Assembly (NCBI RefSeq): GCF_018449515.1
Contig: NZ_JAAVUQ010000037.1
Coordinates: forward strand, 1-64,000
Source of the DNA: Caballeronia sp. dw_19
Lineage (GTDB): Bacteria; Pseudomonadota; Gammaproteobacteria; Burkholderiales; Burkholderiaceae
Direction of reading: 5' to 3'
Length of the DNA: 64,000 nt
The notes beneath the pieces are model-generated. The model searched no databases. It was not told the DNA's origin and saw only the letters and a list, made by a program, of their open reading frames with translations. Shown in pieces: positions 27,110 through 37,633 of the stretch (within the stretch, counting starts at the first letter, position 1; each line of letters begins with the position of its first letter). The position numbers were made by a program, and so were the translations under genes.

Positions 27110-27496
27110 GTGGAATTTGAAACTGACTGGAAGACCTTGGGCAAACACCGGGTTCGCCTGCGTGCGACTCGCGGCTTTCCCACCGAGACCTTGCATACGG
27201 TGGCCGACGTCGCGCGTCTTGCCATCGAGAACAACATGAGTGCACGCGCAAGACTGGTGGAAGTAGTCTATCGCGACCAGGACAAGGCCTATGACATTTT
27301 CGTGGGAACTACGATGCCCGATGACCGGCGCTGCGTGGCGCAGCTCGAAGTTGCCTTGGCCACCGTGCTGGGGGTACTGCCCGAACAGGTCACGATGACG
27401 GTCAATGCCGTCGAGCAGAGGGAAGTTGACCTGAACTTTGGCCTCTACGAGCGGCTGCTTTCGCAGAAGCTCGGCTCAGTGCCGCCGATCCAGTGA
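27110..27496 (+). CDS. Hypothetical protein in the hsp20 operon
   Basis: 128-aa soluble protein of unknown family starting with GTG 27110 behind GGGAG. It has no signal peptide or membrane segment and is mixed alpha/beta in appearance (RVRLRATRGFPTETLHTVAD, LVEVVYRDQDKAYDIFVGTT). It lies 76 nt after the second Hsp20 gene and probably belongs to the same heat-inducible transcript. Confidence 0.6.
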   Translation: MEFETDWKTLGKHRVRLRATRGFPTETLHTVADVARLAIENNMSARARLVEVVYRDQDKAYDIFVGTTMPDDRRCVAQLEVALATVLGVLPEQVTMTVNAVEQREVDLNFGLYERLLSQKLGSVPPIQ

Positions 27497-27922
27497 CCCC
27501 GACTGGTCTCCAAAAACTTTGCCGCAACGTCACGAGCCGTGAACTCGCATGAGGCGATCCGAATGGTCCGTACTCTGCTGACCTCAGCCCTGCCGATGCG
27601 ATTCGTCGCGTACACGTATTGAAACTTCGGTTCAACAAGGCAATTTCGCCGGCTTTATTTATTGAGTGATCGGGGTGCCCCTTGCAGGGTAGGGAACGTT
27701 TCGCAAAGCTTGGAATGCAACATGCCGCCCCAAGAAATCTCCACTTCTCGCCGCACTTCCGGACGACAGTACACCGTGATCGACAATCATCGCGGCGTCC
27801 GATCATGGCAATGAACACGCGGTAACCATGAGTTGGAATAGTGGTTGCTGGATAGACTGTGTCGAGCGATTCTTCAGGCCTTTCCTCACGAGCCTCGGCA
27901 CATCGTTATTCAGGAGCTGAAA
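27497..27922. other. Intergenic region
   Basis: No convincing gene or strong hairpin seen. The frame that runs into 27923 from upstream lacks a ribosome-binding site and homology. Confidence 0.4.
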
Positions 27923-29092
27923 ATGAGAGCGCTTCGTTGGCATGGCAAGCACGATATCCGTTGCGACACGGTTGCGGATCCAATCATTGAGGAAGGGCGC
28001 GACGCGATCATCAAGGTTTCGACCTGCGCGATTTGCGGGTCGGACCTGCATTTGTTCGATGGCTTCATGCCGACTATGGAAAGTGGCGACATCATGGGCC
28101 ATGAATTCATGGGCGAAGTGGTCGAGGTAGGTATGGATAACAAAGCACTGCAGATCGGAGATCGGGTCGTCATTCCCTTCACGATATTCTGCGGTGAGTG
28201 CGACCAGTGCAAGCGCGGCAACTTCTCCGTATGCGAGCGAAGCAATCGTAACAAGGAGAAGGCTGACAAAGTCTTCGGCCACTCAACTGCCGGGCTTTTC
28301 GGATATTCCCATTTGACCGGTGGATACGCCGGAGGCCAGGCCGAATACGTCCGGGTACCAATGGCCGACACGACCCACGTGAAAATACCTGATGGTCTGA
28401 CTGACGAGCAGGTCTTGTTCTTGGGCGATATTTTTCCGACTGGCTGGCAGGCGGCGGTCAATTGCGATATCCAGCCCGACGATACGGTCGCAATCTGGGG
28501 CGCGGGGCCTGTTGGCCAGATGGCGATCCGCAGTGCCGTACTACTCGGGGCGAAGCAGGTTGTCGTAATCGACCGGGTACCGGAGCGGCTTGCGATGGCA
28601 AAGGAGGGCGGTGCAATTACGATTAACTTCGATGAGGAAAGCGTGCTTGACAGGTTGAAAGAGTTGACCAATGGTAAGGGGCCGGAGAAATGTATCGATG
28701 CGGTGGGCATGGAGTCTCATGCCACTCGATCGTTTGATGCCATGTATGACCGCGTCAAACAGGCCGTCATGCTGGAGAGCGACCGGCCGCATGTCTTGAG
28801 GGAAATGATTTACGTCTGCCGTCCTGCGGGCATCCTGTCCGTGCCGGGTGTGTATGGCGGCTTGATCGACAAGATTCCGTTTGGCGCCTCTATGAACAAA
28901 GGGCTCACATGGAAAATGGGCCAGACGCACGTGAACCGATGGACAGACAACTTACTGCATCGAATTCAGGAAGGCCAGATCGATCCTTCGTTTGTGATTA
29001 CGCACACGGTCCCGCTGGAAGACGGACCCGGCATGTACAAGACATTCCGCGACAAGGAGGACGGCTGTATCAAGGTGGTCCTCAAGCCATAG
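27923..29092 (+). CDS. Zinc-dependent alcohol dehydrogenase (formaldehyde/threonine dehydrogenase-like)
   Basis: 389-aa medium-chain zinc dehydrogenase. Catalytic zinc: [13 protein letters not shown] and [12 protein letters not shown]; structural zinc loop [18 protein letters not shown] loop [13 protein letters not shown] followed by [17 protein letters not shown] lies 6 nt before ATG 27923. The family (often annotated glutathione-dependent formaldehyde dehydrogenase or Tdh-like) acts on small alcohols and aldehydes. It sits after the hsp20 operon in a stress-linked region. It is related to, but clearly distinct from, the dehydrogenase at 11035. Confidence 0.87.
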   Translation: MRALRWHGKHDIRCDTVADPIIEEGRDAIIKVSTCAICGSDLHLFDGFMPTMESGDIMGHEFMGEVVEVGMDNKALQIGDRVVIPFTIFCGECDQCKRGNFSVCERSNRNKEKADKVFGHSTAGLFGYSHLTGGYAGGQAEYVRVPMADTTHVKIPDGLTDEQVLFLGDIFPTGWQAAVNCDIQPDDTVAIWGAGPVGQMAIRSAVLLGAKQVVVIDRVPERLAMAKEGGAITINFDEESVLDRLKELTNGKGPEKCIDAVGMESHATRSFDAMYDRVKQAVMLESDRPHVLREMIYVCRPAGILSVPGVYGGLIDKIPFGASMNKGLTWKMGQTHVNRWTDNLLHRIQEGQIDPSFVITHTVPLEDGPGMYKTFRDKEDGCIKVVLKP

Positions 29093-29338
29093 CGGACGCG
29101 CACCGGTGGCTCACGGTCGCGGTCGGCCGGAAGTCGTGTCGTTATACAGGGTGGGACTACAAGCTGTCAGGCCAGCGTAGCGGAGTTATTAAAAATGAGT
29201 CAATATTTAACTCCGTCTTTGCCATTTTCGGCGTCGGCGCACTTTCTCAACCGATGCTCAACGACGTCGGGAGCGGATCGACACAAGCCTGTGTCGTGGC
29301 CATGCCTGCGCTTACGGCCCGAAAACAGAAACTCACGG

Positions 29339-31750
29339 ATGGCTAAGGCACCGATGACGACGCAAGAACCGCAAAACACGCAATTCGAAGCCAACGACGA
29401 CTGGACTCGGCAATGGGTTGCTTCGACAGCGGACTACTCGATTTTCCTGATCACGCCCGAAGGCAAAGTCACCAGTTGGAATCCAGGCGGCGCCAGGATC
29501 GAAGGATATCGACCCGAAGAAATCATCGGCCGGCATTTTTCCGTTCTCTATACCGATGACGATCGCCACAATGGAGTTCCCGATGCGCTTATGGACACTG
29601 TCCGCCGAATGGGACGCCATGATTCGGAGGGGTGGCGTCGGCGGATGGATGGCAGCACCTTTTGGGCGAGCGTGGTGACGACCGCGCTGAGTGACGCGCA
29701 GGGCGAGTTCCGGGGGGCCGTGCAGGTGGTGCGCGACGTCAGCGAGAAACGCAAGGCACACGAGGCCGTGGTCGAAAGTGAACGGCGTTTCCGGCTACTG
29801 GTTCAGGGAGTGACGGACTACGCCATCTTCATGCTCTCGCCCGACGGTTATGTGACGAACTGGAATAACGGCGCACGGCGCATCAAGGGATATAGCGAGG
29901 AGGAGATCGTCGGTTCGCATTTCTCGAGATTCTATACGCCAGAAGACGCCGCTGCCGGGGTACCGCAGCGTGGTCTGGAGACAGCCACGCGCGATGGCCG
30001 CTTCGAGGCAGAAGGCTGGCGAGTACGTCGCGACGGGACGACCTTCTGGGCCCACGTGATCATTGACGCAATCCGCGAACACGACGGAGCGCTCGTCGGC
30101 TTTGCAAAGATCACGCAGGACATCACCGAGCGGCGCGAGGCCAACGAGCTGCTGGAACAAACGCGGGCGGCGCTGTTCCAGGCACAGAAAATGGAAGCAA
30201 TTGGCAAGCTGACGGGCGGTGTTGCCCACGACTTCAACAACGTACTGCAGGTGCTGAGGGGAAATCTCGAATTACTGGAGAACCGGCATCGCCGGGATGC
30301 CTGGAGTGGCGTGCGACTCGCCCACGCAATCGATGCTGTCGAGCGTGGCGCGAAGCTCGCCTCACAACTGCTGGCGTTCGGTCGGCGACAGGCGTTACGC
30401 CCTGTCGTGGTGAACCTGGCAGCGATGGTTCGCGGGATCGACAGCATGCTGGCTCGTGCGCTGGGCGAGACGATCAACGTGGAGACAGTCGTTGCTGCCG
30501 GCCTGTGGAATACGCTGGTCGATACCCACCAGCTCGAGAATGTGGTGCTGAACCTGGCGATCAATGCGCGCGACGCAATGCCCGCGGGTGGACGTCTCAC
30601 CATTGAACTGGCCAACGCGATGCTGGACGATCGTTATGTGCGCCCCCTCACGGATGTTCCTCCGGGCCAGTACGTGATGCTTGGGGTGACGGACACCGGC
30701 GCAGGCATGCCCCCGGATGTCGTCGAGCGCGCCTTCGACCCGTTCTTTACGACCAAGCCGGAGGGACAAGGCACGGGTCTCGGCCTGAGCATGGCTTATG
30801 GCTTCGTGAAGCAGAGTGGCGGACACATCAGGATCTACAGCGAAGTGAGACATGGCACGACGGTCAGGATTTATCTGCCGAGGTCGATGGAGGCTGCCGT
30901 TGATCCACAATCAAGGAACGAGCACACGGTGCTGATGGGCGGCAAAGAGACCATACTGGTCGTGGAGGACGATGCGAAGGTTCAGTCGACGGTGATCGAC
31001 ATGCTGGTGGGACTGGGTTATTCCGTTCTCAAGGCCGACAATGCGGAGCAGGCGCTGACCGTGATCCGCAGCGGCGTTCACATTGACGTCCTCTTCACTG
31101 ATGTCGTCATGCCCGGCACGCTGCGGAGCCCCGAAATGGCCCGGCAGGCAGCCTTGCTGCTACCTCACCTGAAGATTTTGTTTACCTCCGGGTACACGCA
31201 GAATGCGATCGTGCATGGAGGAAGACTGGATCCGGGAGTCGAACTTCTCAGCAAGCCCTATAGCCAGGAAGAATTGGCACACAAGCTGCGTTACATTCTT
31301 GGCACGCCGGGAGAGACGCTCCCGGCAACCGCTGACAGCCCGGATACCGCACCAGCCAATGCGGGCTCGCTGCCAGCCACGCCGTTGCATGTCCTTGTGG
31401 TCGAGGACGACGCGGCTTCCCTGGATGCGGTCTGTGAAATCCTGCAGATGCTGGGTCACGAAGCGGTGAAGGCGGCGGATGCGGCCCGCGCGATGGAGCA
31501 CCTGCGTTCTGAGCGGTTCGATGTGCTGTTGACTGACTTGAATCTGCCCGGGACTTCTGGACTCGAGCTGGCACGACAGGCTGTCGCTGCGGATCCCGAT
31601 CTTCACGTTGTATTTGCGTCGGGAGATGAATTGCCCGACGATCTGTTGTTTGAATTTCCGTCCAAGACGCTGCGCAAGCCCTACGCGATAGACGAACTCA
31701 ATGACGCCCTTGGGGCGATTCGAGGCACCTCGCGCTCTGCCAGTCGTTAA
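29339..31750 (+). CDS. Hybrid sensor histidine kinase, PAS-PAS-HisKA-HATPase-REC-REC
   Basis: 803-aa soluble hybrid kinase. Two PAS domains (about residues 15-135 and 145-260, both with YSIF/YAIF..P.G.V..WN.GA.RI.GY) sense an intracellular signal, and each repeats the same FWA.V..... loop. The HisKA box is [13 protein letters not shown] with phospho-His297. HATPase follows with [20 protein letters not shown] and [12 protein letters not shown]. Two receiver domains end the protein, with phospho-Asp588 (FTDVVMPG) and Asp733 (LTDLNLPG). No membrane segment or HPt domain is present. The start at 29339 could instead be 29354, which has the better TAAGG site. No cognate response-regulator gene adjoins it. 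Confidence 0.87.
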   Translation: MAKAPMTTQEPQNTQFEANDDWTRQWVASTADYSIFLITPEGKVTSWNPGGARIEGYRPEEIIGRHFSVLYTDDDRHNGVPDALMDTVRRMGRHDSEGWRRRMDGSTFWASVVTTALSDAQGEFRGAVQVVRDVSEKRKAHEAVVESERRFRLLVQGVTDYAIFMLSPDGYVTNWNNGARRIKGYSEEEIVGSHFSRFYTPEDAAAGVPQRGLETATRDGRFEAEGWRVRRDGTTFWAHVIIDAIREHDGALVGFAKITQDITERREANELLEQTRAALFQAQKMEAIGKLTGGVAHDFNNVLQVLRGNLELLENRHRRDAWSGVRLAHAIDAVERGAKLASQLLAFGRRQALRPVVVNLAAMVRGIDSMLARALGETINVETVVAAGLWNTLVDTHQLENVVLNLAINARDAMPAGGRLTIELANAMLDDRYVRPLTDVPPGQYVMLGVTDTGAGMPPDVVERAFDPFFTTKPEGQGTGLGLSMAYGFVKQSGGHIRIYSEVRHGTTVRIYLPRSMEAAVDPQSRNEHTVLMGGKETILVVEDDAKVQSTVIDMLVGLGYSVLKADNAEQALTVIRSGVHIDVLFTDVVMPGTLRSPEMARQAALLLPHLKILFTSGYTQNAIVHGGRLDPGVELLSKPYSQEELAHKLRYILGTPGETLPATADSPDTAPANAGSLPATPLHVLVVEDDAASLDAVCEILQMLGHEAVKAADAARAMEHLRSERFDVLLTDLNLPGTSGLELARQAVAADPDLHVVFASGDELPDDLLFEFPSKTLRKPYAIDELNDALGAIRGTSRSASR

Positions 31751-31951
31751 TCGCGCCGCAGACGTGCGAGTCTCCACTTTGGCCTATGCCTACCCCGAAG
31801 GGATGGAGTCGTCCATCACATCAAAACCGCACAAGGCACCGTCACTTTGTTCTATTCACTGACGGTGTAGAGGTGTAGAGAACCGTTATCATGGCAGTGA
31901 TTTCAGGCCTCACGACAACACAACCCTTCCAGCTTATCGCTTGCCATTCCG

Positions 31952-32848
31952 ATGTCCATAACAGTTAGCTTCCCCGTCGAAGTGCGCGATTGGATCACCC
32001 ACAATCTCACCCGCGGCGTTGCGCCACCGGCGATTGTGCGCGAGCTCGTCGATCGAAATAACGCAGTCGAACTCGCGTCGGCAATGGTCGATGCGGTCTC
32101 CTCGGCTTTTTTGTACGGCACGGCGTTGCCAGGCGAGACGCTCGAAATTGGCGGTGCGCCGCTCACCTATGAAGCGGAGCCCTTGCGGGTGCCGAACGAT
32201 CCGCTGATCCGGCTCGGTGAGCGCAAGGTGCGCGTGATTTCGCGTATGCACCGGCCCGCCGCAGTACTGCTCGACAATTTTCTCAGCGCGAACGAATGCG
32301 AGCAGTTGATCTCGCTCGCGCGGCCGCGTCTGGACCGTTCGACCGTGGTCGATCCCGTGACCGGGCGGAATGTGGTGGCAGGGCATCGCAGTAGCCATGG
32401 CATGTTTTTTCGCTTGGGCGAAACCCCGCTGATCGCGCGCCTTGAAGCGCGTATCGCCTCACTCACCGGCCTGCCTGCCGAGAACGGCGAAGGCCTGCAA
32501 CTTCTGCACTACGAAGCGGGCGCCGAATCGACGCCGCATGTCGACTATCTGGTCCCGGGCAACCCGGCGAATCGAGAGTCGATCGCGCGCAGCGGACAGC
32601 GTGTGGGCACACTGCTGATGTATCTGAACGATGTGGAAGGCGGAGGTGAAACCGTGTTCCCCCAGATCGGATGGTCGGTGGTGCCGCGGCGCGGCCAGGC
32701 ACTCTATTTCGAATACGGCAACCGTTCCGGGCTCGCCGACCCGAGCTCCCTGCACGCAAGCACGCCCTTGCGGACGGGCGAGAAGTGGGTGGCCACCAAA
32801 TGGATCCGCACGCGCCGCTTTGCGCCTCGCGTGTCCGGCGTGGAGTGA
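31952..32848 (+). CDS. Prolyl 4-hydroxylase-like 2OG-Fe(II) oxygenase
   Basis: 298-aa enzyme of the P4Hc type, hydroxylating a protein or small-molecule substrate with 2-oxoglutarate and O2. The C-terminal double-stranded beta-helix has the iron ligands His196, Asp198 (STPHVDY) and His268 (SSLHAST), and Lys278 (GEKWVATKW) for 2-oxoglutarate. The N-terminal 100 residues are family-specific and helical. It is monocistronic and convergent with the lipoprotein gene at 32888. The substrate is unknown; bacterial relatives modify EF-Tu or other proteins. Confidence 0.87.
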   Translation: MSITVSFPVEVRDWITHNLTRGVAPPAIVRELVDRNNAVELASAMVDAVSSAFLYGTALPGETLEIGGAPLTYEAEPLRVPNDPLIRLGERKVRVISRMHRPAAVLLDNFLSANECEQLISLARPRLDRSTVVDPVTGRNVVAGHRSSHGMFFRLGETPLIARLEARIASLTGLPAENGEGLQLLHYEAGAESTPHVDYLVPGNPANRESIARSGQRVGTLLMYLNDVEGGGETVFPQIGWSVVPRRGQALYFEYGNRSGLADPSSLHASTPLRTGEKWVATKWIRTRRFAPRVSGVE

Positions 32849-32887
32849 CCCGGGGGGCGGCTGAGCACCCCTCCGGCCCGCTGGGTT

Positions 32888-33559
32888 TCAGCGCACGAAG
32901 ACCTCGTCGGCGACCCAGCCCTTCGACGTCAAATACACGCCCTCGCGCAACTGCATCGTGCCTTCGCCTTCGATCACGCGCTTGACCATCGGGAACACGC
33001 GTTGCGCGTCGGCACTCCTGGCCCACGGCGCAGGATCGATCTTGTAGGTGTAGATGACCGAGGTGGCGGTCTGGCCGTTCACCTGCGCCGGCCGCTCCCA
33101 GCCCACTACCTTGTCGAGCGAAAGCGTGGCCGCGCAGAAATCGGCCGGATGCGTGACGCGCGAGGTGGCGGTCGCCACCACTTCCGGAATATGCAGATAG
33201 TACTTCTGACCGTCGGCCGTCAACTGGTACTGGCGCGCGTTCGCGCGGATCTTCTTGCTGTTCTCGTCGGTGCGTTCGACCACCACGTCCTTGCCTGCGA
33301 CCAGGCCGAGTTTCTCAAGTACCGGCATCTGTAACGCGTCGCGGGTACCGGCGGCCATATCGTCCGTTGTCACGTAGATCGGCCAGTCGTATTTAGCGAG
33401 GCACAGGTGGCCACGCTGGGCAAGAAAAGTGTTGATGGTGGCCGTGAAATTCTCCCGGCTGACGTCTTGGCTTTTGTCATGGCAGCCGGCGATCAGGGTC
33501 AGGGCGCTCAGGGCGAATGCGCCACAAGCAATGCGGCCGGCGGTGGAACGTCGCGTCAT
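32888..33559 (-). CDS. Hypothetical lipoprotein
   Basis: 223-aa predicted lipoprotein: Arg-rich start, hydrophobic segment and lipobox ALTLIAGC (Cys25 or so). No known family recognised; it repeats short segments with conserved aromatic residues (KYDWPIYVTTDDM, VYLTSKGWVADEVFVR), suggesting a periplasmic beta-rich domain. It is followed 39 nt away, convergently, by the prolyl-hydroxylase gene. Upstream neighbour is the cytochrome c peroxidase, on the same strand 98 nt away. Confidence 0.65.
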   Translation of the reverse strand: MTRRSTAGRIACGAFALSALTLIAGCHDKSQDVSRENFTATINTFLAQRGHLCLAKYDWPIYVTTDDMAAGTRDALQMPVLEKLGLVAGKDVVVERTDENSKKIRANARQYQLTADGQKYYLHIPEVVATATSRVTHPADFCAATLSLDKVVGWERPAQVNGQTATSVIYTYKIDPAPWARSADAQRVFPMVKRVIEGEGTMQLREGVYLTSKGWVADEVFVR

Positions 33560-33657
33560 GGTGTTTGTTGCTCAGGTTGGATTGCTAAAGTACGAGTTGA
33601 ATTTTTTCGACGCACGGCCCCCGATAGGGCAGGCCGCCCGCCTGGACCATGGCTTTG

Positions 33658-35124
33658 TCAGTTCACGCAGTTGCCGCTGGCCGGCGGCGTGGCGGGCACT
33701 TGATAGCCGTCGGTCAGCGTGTTCAGGAAGCAGACCAGGTCCGCGATGTTTTGCTGCGTCAACTGCGGCGCCGAGTGGACCACGCGCGCCTGCGCACCGT
33801 CGGCCGCTGTCGTGCCGCCAGCCGCCGTCTGACCTTGGCCCATGGGCAATTCCTCGTCGATATTGCCCTGGTACGCCACTGGCAGATCGTTGAACGACTG
33901 GGCCGTCGCACCCGAGGCGGATGTCGGGAACAGCGCGTAGGACGGGTTCTGCACAGGCTGGCCGGGGTTGCCGCCCGTGCTTGGGTACCAGTACTCCGGG
34001 TTCGTGTCGCGCGTGTTATAGAAATTCAGCACCTGCACGAGCGAGTGGAACACGCCGTTGTGAAAGAACACGGAGCGCGTCGCGACATTGCGCAGCGTCG
34101 GCACTTTGAAGCGGCCGCAATATGGGTCGGGGACATTGACGCCGGTGATCGAATCCGGGCCCGCGCCGCTGCTGGCTGTGCCCGGCGGGTGGAGGTTGTT
34201 GAGCGGGCCGCACAGACCCATGTCGACGTACGACGCAGCGGCGTTGCTCGGGATCGGGTCGGGGTTGCCCGGGATCTGCGTGTCGTTGCGCGGCGCACCG
34301 ATCGCCTGATAGGTGAAGTCGGTCATGAGCGCGACCGAGCCGTTGAAGTTCGCTCCGGCATAGTGGCAGGCTACGCATCCGGCGCCAGTACCCGTGTCAT
34401 TGAAGAGTTGGAGGCCGCGCATTTCCGCCGCTGTCAACGTGCCACCGATCTTGTTGGAGACATACAGGTCGAACTTGCTCGCGTAGGGCGCGAAGCTCGG
34501 ATCTTCCTGCTGATAGGCCTGGAGGGCGAGACCGATATCGTTGAACGTGGCGTTGGCGTCAGAGAACACGCCTGAGCCGAATGCCTGCTGGAACAGCGCC
34601 GCGTAGGACGCTTTCTGTACGGCCTGCACCACGGCGGCTGGCGACGGGTTGTTCATTTCGATCGGATTGAGCAGCGGCAGGGCCGGTTGGGTGGCAAGCG
34701 TCGCGGCGCGACCATCCAGCATGAAACCGCCGCCAGGCGCGTTCTGCGTGATGCCGTCCGGGTTCTCGGCGATATCGTTGTAGGGCGGCGTCATGGATTT
34801 GTAGCGCAGTGAAGGTACGGCGCGCTGGCCCGCCTGCGACGGATCGGAACCGAGCTGCACGGACAGGCTGTTGGGCGGCCCGTACGCGAACTGAGGGTTG
34901 TGGCAGGTGGCGCAGGCCATGTTCTTGCCGCCTGACAGATTCTGGTCGAAGAACAACTGCTGGCCGACTTGTGCAGCGACGCTAAGCGTCACCGGCGCCG
35001 GGGGCGCGACGACGCCCGATGGGCTGCCCGACGACGTCTGGGTCGAGTCGCCGCTGCCACCGCCGCCACAGGCGGCCAAAATTAGTGAGAGCGCGCAGAT
35101 CGCGCCGAGGGAGAGTTTTCGCAT
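33658..35124 (-). CDS. Di-haem cytochrome c peroxidase family lipoprotein
   Basis: 488-aa exported protein of the CCP/MauG family, reducing H2O2 or oxidising a partner at the cell surface. It has a lipobox LILAAC near residue 19 and a Gly/Ser-rich linker. Haem motifs are CATCH (Cys71-His75) and CVACH (Cys250-His254). The start at 35124 is set by the signal peptide; upstream residues of the frame do not fit. It lies 174 nt downstream of the phosphoesterase gene on the same strand, with a hairpin between them. Longer than classical CCP (about 330 aa), closer to MauG-like surface proteins. Confidence 0.85.
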   Translation of the reverse strand: MRKLSLGAICALSLILAACGGGGSGDSTQTSSGSPSGVVAPPAPVTLSVAAQVGQQLFFDQNLSGGKNMACATCHNPQFAYGPPNSLSVQLGSDPSQAGQRAVPSLRYKSMTPPYNDIAENPDGITQNAPGGGFMLDGRAATLATQPALPLLNPIEMNNPSPAAVVQAVQKASYAALFQQAFGSGVFSDANATFNDIGLALQAYQQEDPSFAPYASKFDLYVSNKIGGTLTAAEMRGLQLFNDTGTGAGCVACHYAGANFNGSVALMTDFTYQAIGAPRNDTQIPGNPDPIPSNAAASYVDMGLCGPLNNLHPPGTASSGAGPDSITGVNVPDPYCGRFKVPTLRNVATRSVFFHNGVFHSLVQVLNFYNTRDTNPEYWYPSTGGNPGQPVQNPSYALFPTSASGATAQSFNDLPVAYQGNIDEELPMGQGQTAAGGTTAADGAQARVVHSAPQLTQQNIADLVCFLNTLTDGYQVPATPPASGNCVN

Positions 35125-35222
35125 ATCGAGTCTTTGGAACCCTGACTCCAATCGCCGGGCGGTCCTGACAGGGCCGAAGGCCGCTTGGCGATGGGACGGA
35201 TAGAACGGAAACTGCCAGGCCA

Positions 35223-35287
35223 CAAAAAACGCGGCCCGGCAGGGAGATCACACTTGCCGCAGCGGGAGGCAGTGAGCCGCCTCCCGC
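35223..35287 (-). terminator. Hairpin and T-run after the phosphoesterase gene
   Basis: GCGGGAGGC and GCCTCCCGC (35262-35270 and 35279-35287) pair perfectly 12 nt past the stop codon on the minus strand. A run of six T lies about 35 nt further on. The spacing is loose, so a terminator is likely but not canonical. Confidence 0.45.
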
Positions 35288-35298
35288 GAGCCGCGTGC

Positions 35299-37596
35299 TT
35301 ACTGGGCGAGTGCCCAGACGTTGGTCTGGGTTGGGTCCGGGCCCGGAGCGCGCGATGCCAGCGACGTACCCGTCACATCGACCGGGTTCAGCTTCTGCGT
35401 GTAGCCTGCCGGCGTGATGTAGGCATGGTTCATCGGACGCACGGAGTCGAAGTGCGTATCCGCGCTGGCCGCGAGTTCCGGGAGGTTCACGATGTTGCTC
35501 GCGATGAACGACTCGGTGTACTTCGCGCGAGCGAGGTACGTCTGCGGCTGGGCCGGGTCAGCGACCTGGAACATGTCCTGCAGCGTACGCACCAGCGCGA
35601 AGTGGCTGTACTCGTCGCTGTCGATCACCTTCGGGTTGGCCTGGTTCGTCGCCACACCGAAGATCGAGTTGCCGTGACCGTGGTTGCCCGCGCTGTAATC
35701 CGTCGTTGTCGTCTGCGTGAACTTGCCGTTCGCGAACGTGAGCGGTTGCTGACCGACGTTCGACGTCACCGGGTTCCAGCCACAGCACGAGGTGGAGCTG
35801 CCTTCGCCTTCGTCGAACATCACGACGATGGCCACCTTGCGTTGCTTGTTGGACCAGATCGGCGATGCCTGGATCTTCGCGACCACCTGACGTACGTAGT
35901 CATCGCCACGCTGGACGATATTCTCGCTGCCGCTGAGGCACGAAGGATCGGAGCCAGTGCCGTGCATGTCGTCGCACTGGTCGGGCATGATGAAGTTCAG
36001 ATTGCCCACGTCACCGCTCGCGAGGTCGGTGCTGAACTGGTCGGTGTTGTAGCCGGCCGGGACAGGGTACGCCGTCGCTTTCGACCAGTCGGCGGCGGAG
36101 TATTGCGTGCCGAAGATGGTGCGGTTGTCGGCGAAGAACTCAGGCAGGCTGCGCGTCTGCTGATAGGCCATGCCAGGATGGTGCTTGGTCTTGTACAGCG
36201 CACCCGGAACCTTGAAAGGCCCACCGGCGGAACCCGGACCCGTGTAGGTGTCCGATATTGCGTTATCGGCAATACTGTCGGCGCGCGGATCCTGGCCCGG
36301 GTTCATCGATTCGCTATACGAGCGCCACGTCAGGCCCGCTTGCGAAATCAGGTTGAAAATCGACGGCGCCGTGATGTTGTGGTTGGCGCTGGCGGTGACG
36401 TTGCAGGACGAACTCCCAAAGCCCGACAGGTGACTGGAGTCTTGCGGCGGCAACGCGGTAGTCGCGACGAGCGGCTGGCCGTCCGAGGCCTTGCCACCGG
36501 TGAACGCCACGTCCGTCGGCGCGGCCGAGGCGGCACAGCCCCACCAGTTGTCGTCCACGATGCCCCAGTCGTCCCCGCCGCCGAGTGCCGTGTAGTTCGG
36601 CTCGCTCGGGTTACCCGTCGAGTAATAGGTCGTGAACTGATTGTTGGCGCTCAGGAACGCGTTGATGTTCGGAGCCTGCGTCGCACCGAGAATCCCCGGG
36701 GTGCCCGTAACCGGGGCCACGCTGTGGTTCTCGAGCATGATGATGAAGACGTTGTCGTAGCGCGGGATGCCTTCGACGTTGAACGCGGCTTGCTGGGCTT
36801 GCGCGAACGTGATGGGCGTTTGCGTCTGCGTCGGCTTCACGATCGTTGCGGCGCTTACGCCCGCGACACCGACCAGCGACGGGTCGCCGCCGGGCACGGC
36901 GAGGTTGTCGGGGTACAGGTCGCCGCGGTCGAGCTTCGTCGTGGCGTAGGTGTAGCGGTTCGCGAGCTGGTTGTCTTCGAACAGCACAGCCTGCTGCTCA
37001 GGACCCGAAAGCTTGTTCACATCGCTGAGTACGTCAGCAGCCGGTACCGACACCGACGCCGCACCCAGGACCGGTGCGCTCAGGCGGTTGACCAGGTTGC
37101 TCTTCTCGGTCGCGTAGACTGTGCCGTTCGCTTCGACGAGACGCTGGACTTCGCTCGACATCGGGCTGATCACGACGTTCGTCGCACCCTGGTCGGCGAT
37201 CTGCGCAGCCGAGGCGCGCAGGATCAGATGGCTTGGGGCGGCTGCACCGGTTGCCGTGTTGGTGGCCTTGGTGCTCACGTCGGCGATCAACGGGCCGCTG
37301 GCGGTGGACTGCAGCGTGAAGTGGCCGGTGCTGTCGGTTGTCGTGCTGACTTCCGATGTATCGCACTTGCCGTTGCCGTTCACGTCGACGCACACGGTGG
37401 CGCCGGCATAGTAGCCTGCCTTGAGGGTTGGATTGCCGGTCGTGCTGCCAGGCATGAAGCCGGCCGCGGCTACCACACCGCTATTGCTGACCGATGCCGG
37501 CGAATTGTTGTCGTTGCCTCCGCAGGCGGTCAGCACGCAGGCTGCCGCGATTGAGGTTAGAAGAAATCCAGTGCGACTTGTTGAAATGACCGACAT
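35299..37596 (-). CDS. Secreted phosphoesterase (phospholipase C/acid phosphatase family)
   Basis: 765-aa lipoprotein of the phosphoesterase family (Pfam 'Phosphoesterase', related to phospholipase C and AcpA-type acid phosphatases). Lipobox VLTAC (Cys25). An N-terminal region of about 270 residues contains a Ca-loop-like DVNGNGKCDTSE motif, also present in the phosphatase at 46-2223. The catalytic domain begins YDNVFIIMLENHS (metal-binding Glu-Asn) and shows DEGEGSSTSCCGW and NHGHGNSIFG later. No cleavage specificity can be given. A pair of direct repeats lies in the promoter region. It precedes the cytochrome c peroxidase on the same strand. Confidence 0.85.
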   Translation of the reverse strand: MSVISTSRTGFLLTSIAAACVLTACGGNDNNSPASVSNSGVVAAAGFMPGSTTGNPTLKAGYYAGATVCVDVNGNGKCDTSEVSTTTDSTGHFTLQSTASGPLIADVSTKATNTATGAAAPSHLILRASAAQIADQGATNVVISPMSSEVQRLVEANGTVYATEKSNLVNRLSAPVLGAASVSVPAADVLSDVNKLSGPEQQAVLFEDNQLANRYTYATTKLDRGDLYPDNLAVPGGDPSLVGVAGVSAATIVKPTQTQTPITFAQAQQAAFNVEGIPRYDNVFIIMLENHSVAPVTGTPGILGATQAPNINAFLSANNQFTTYYSTGNPSEPNYTALGGGDDWGIVDDNWWGCAASAAPTDVAFTGGKASDGQPLVATTALPPQDSSHLSGFGSSSCNVTASANHNITAPSIFNLISQAGLTWRSYSESMNPGQDPRADSIADNAISDTYTGPGSAGGPFKVPGALYKTKHHPGMAYQQTRSLPEFFADNRTIFGTQYSAADWSKATAYPVPAGYNTDQFSTDLASGDVGNLNFIMPDQCDDMHGTGSDPSCLSGSENIVQRGDDYVRQVVAKIQASPIWSNKQRKVAIVVMFDEGEGSSTSCCGWNPVTSNVGQQPLTFANGKFTQTTTTDYSAGNHGHGNSIFGVATNQANPKVIDSDEYSHFALVRTLQDMFQVADPAQPQTYLARAKYTESFIASNIVNLPELAASADTHFDSVRPMNHAYITPAGYTQKLNPVDVTGTSLASRAPGPDPTQTNVWALAQ

Positions 37597-37633
37597 GTGT
37601 GGGGGTCCCCGGTTGGATGGGTGTACTAGTTTC

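Noticed and set aside
35185-37554. Long open frame (789 codons) on the plus strand
   Set aside because: Antisense to the well-supported phosphoesterase; composition is Arg/Val-rich with no domain.
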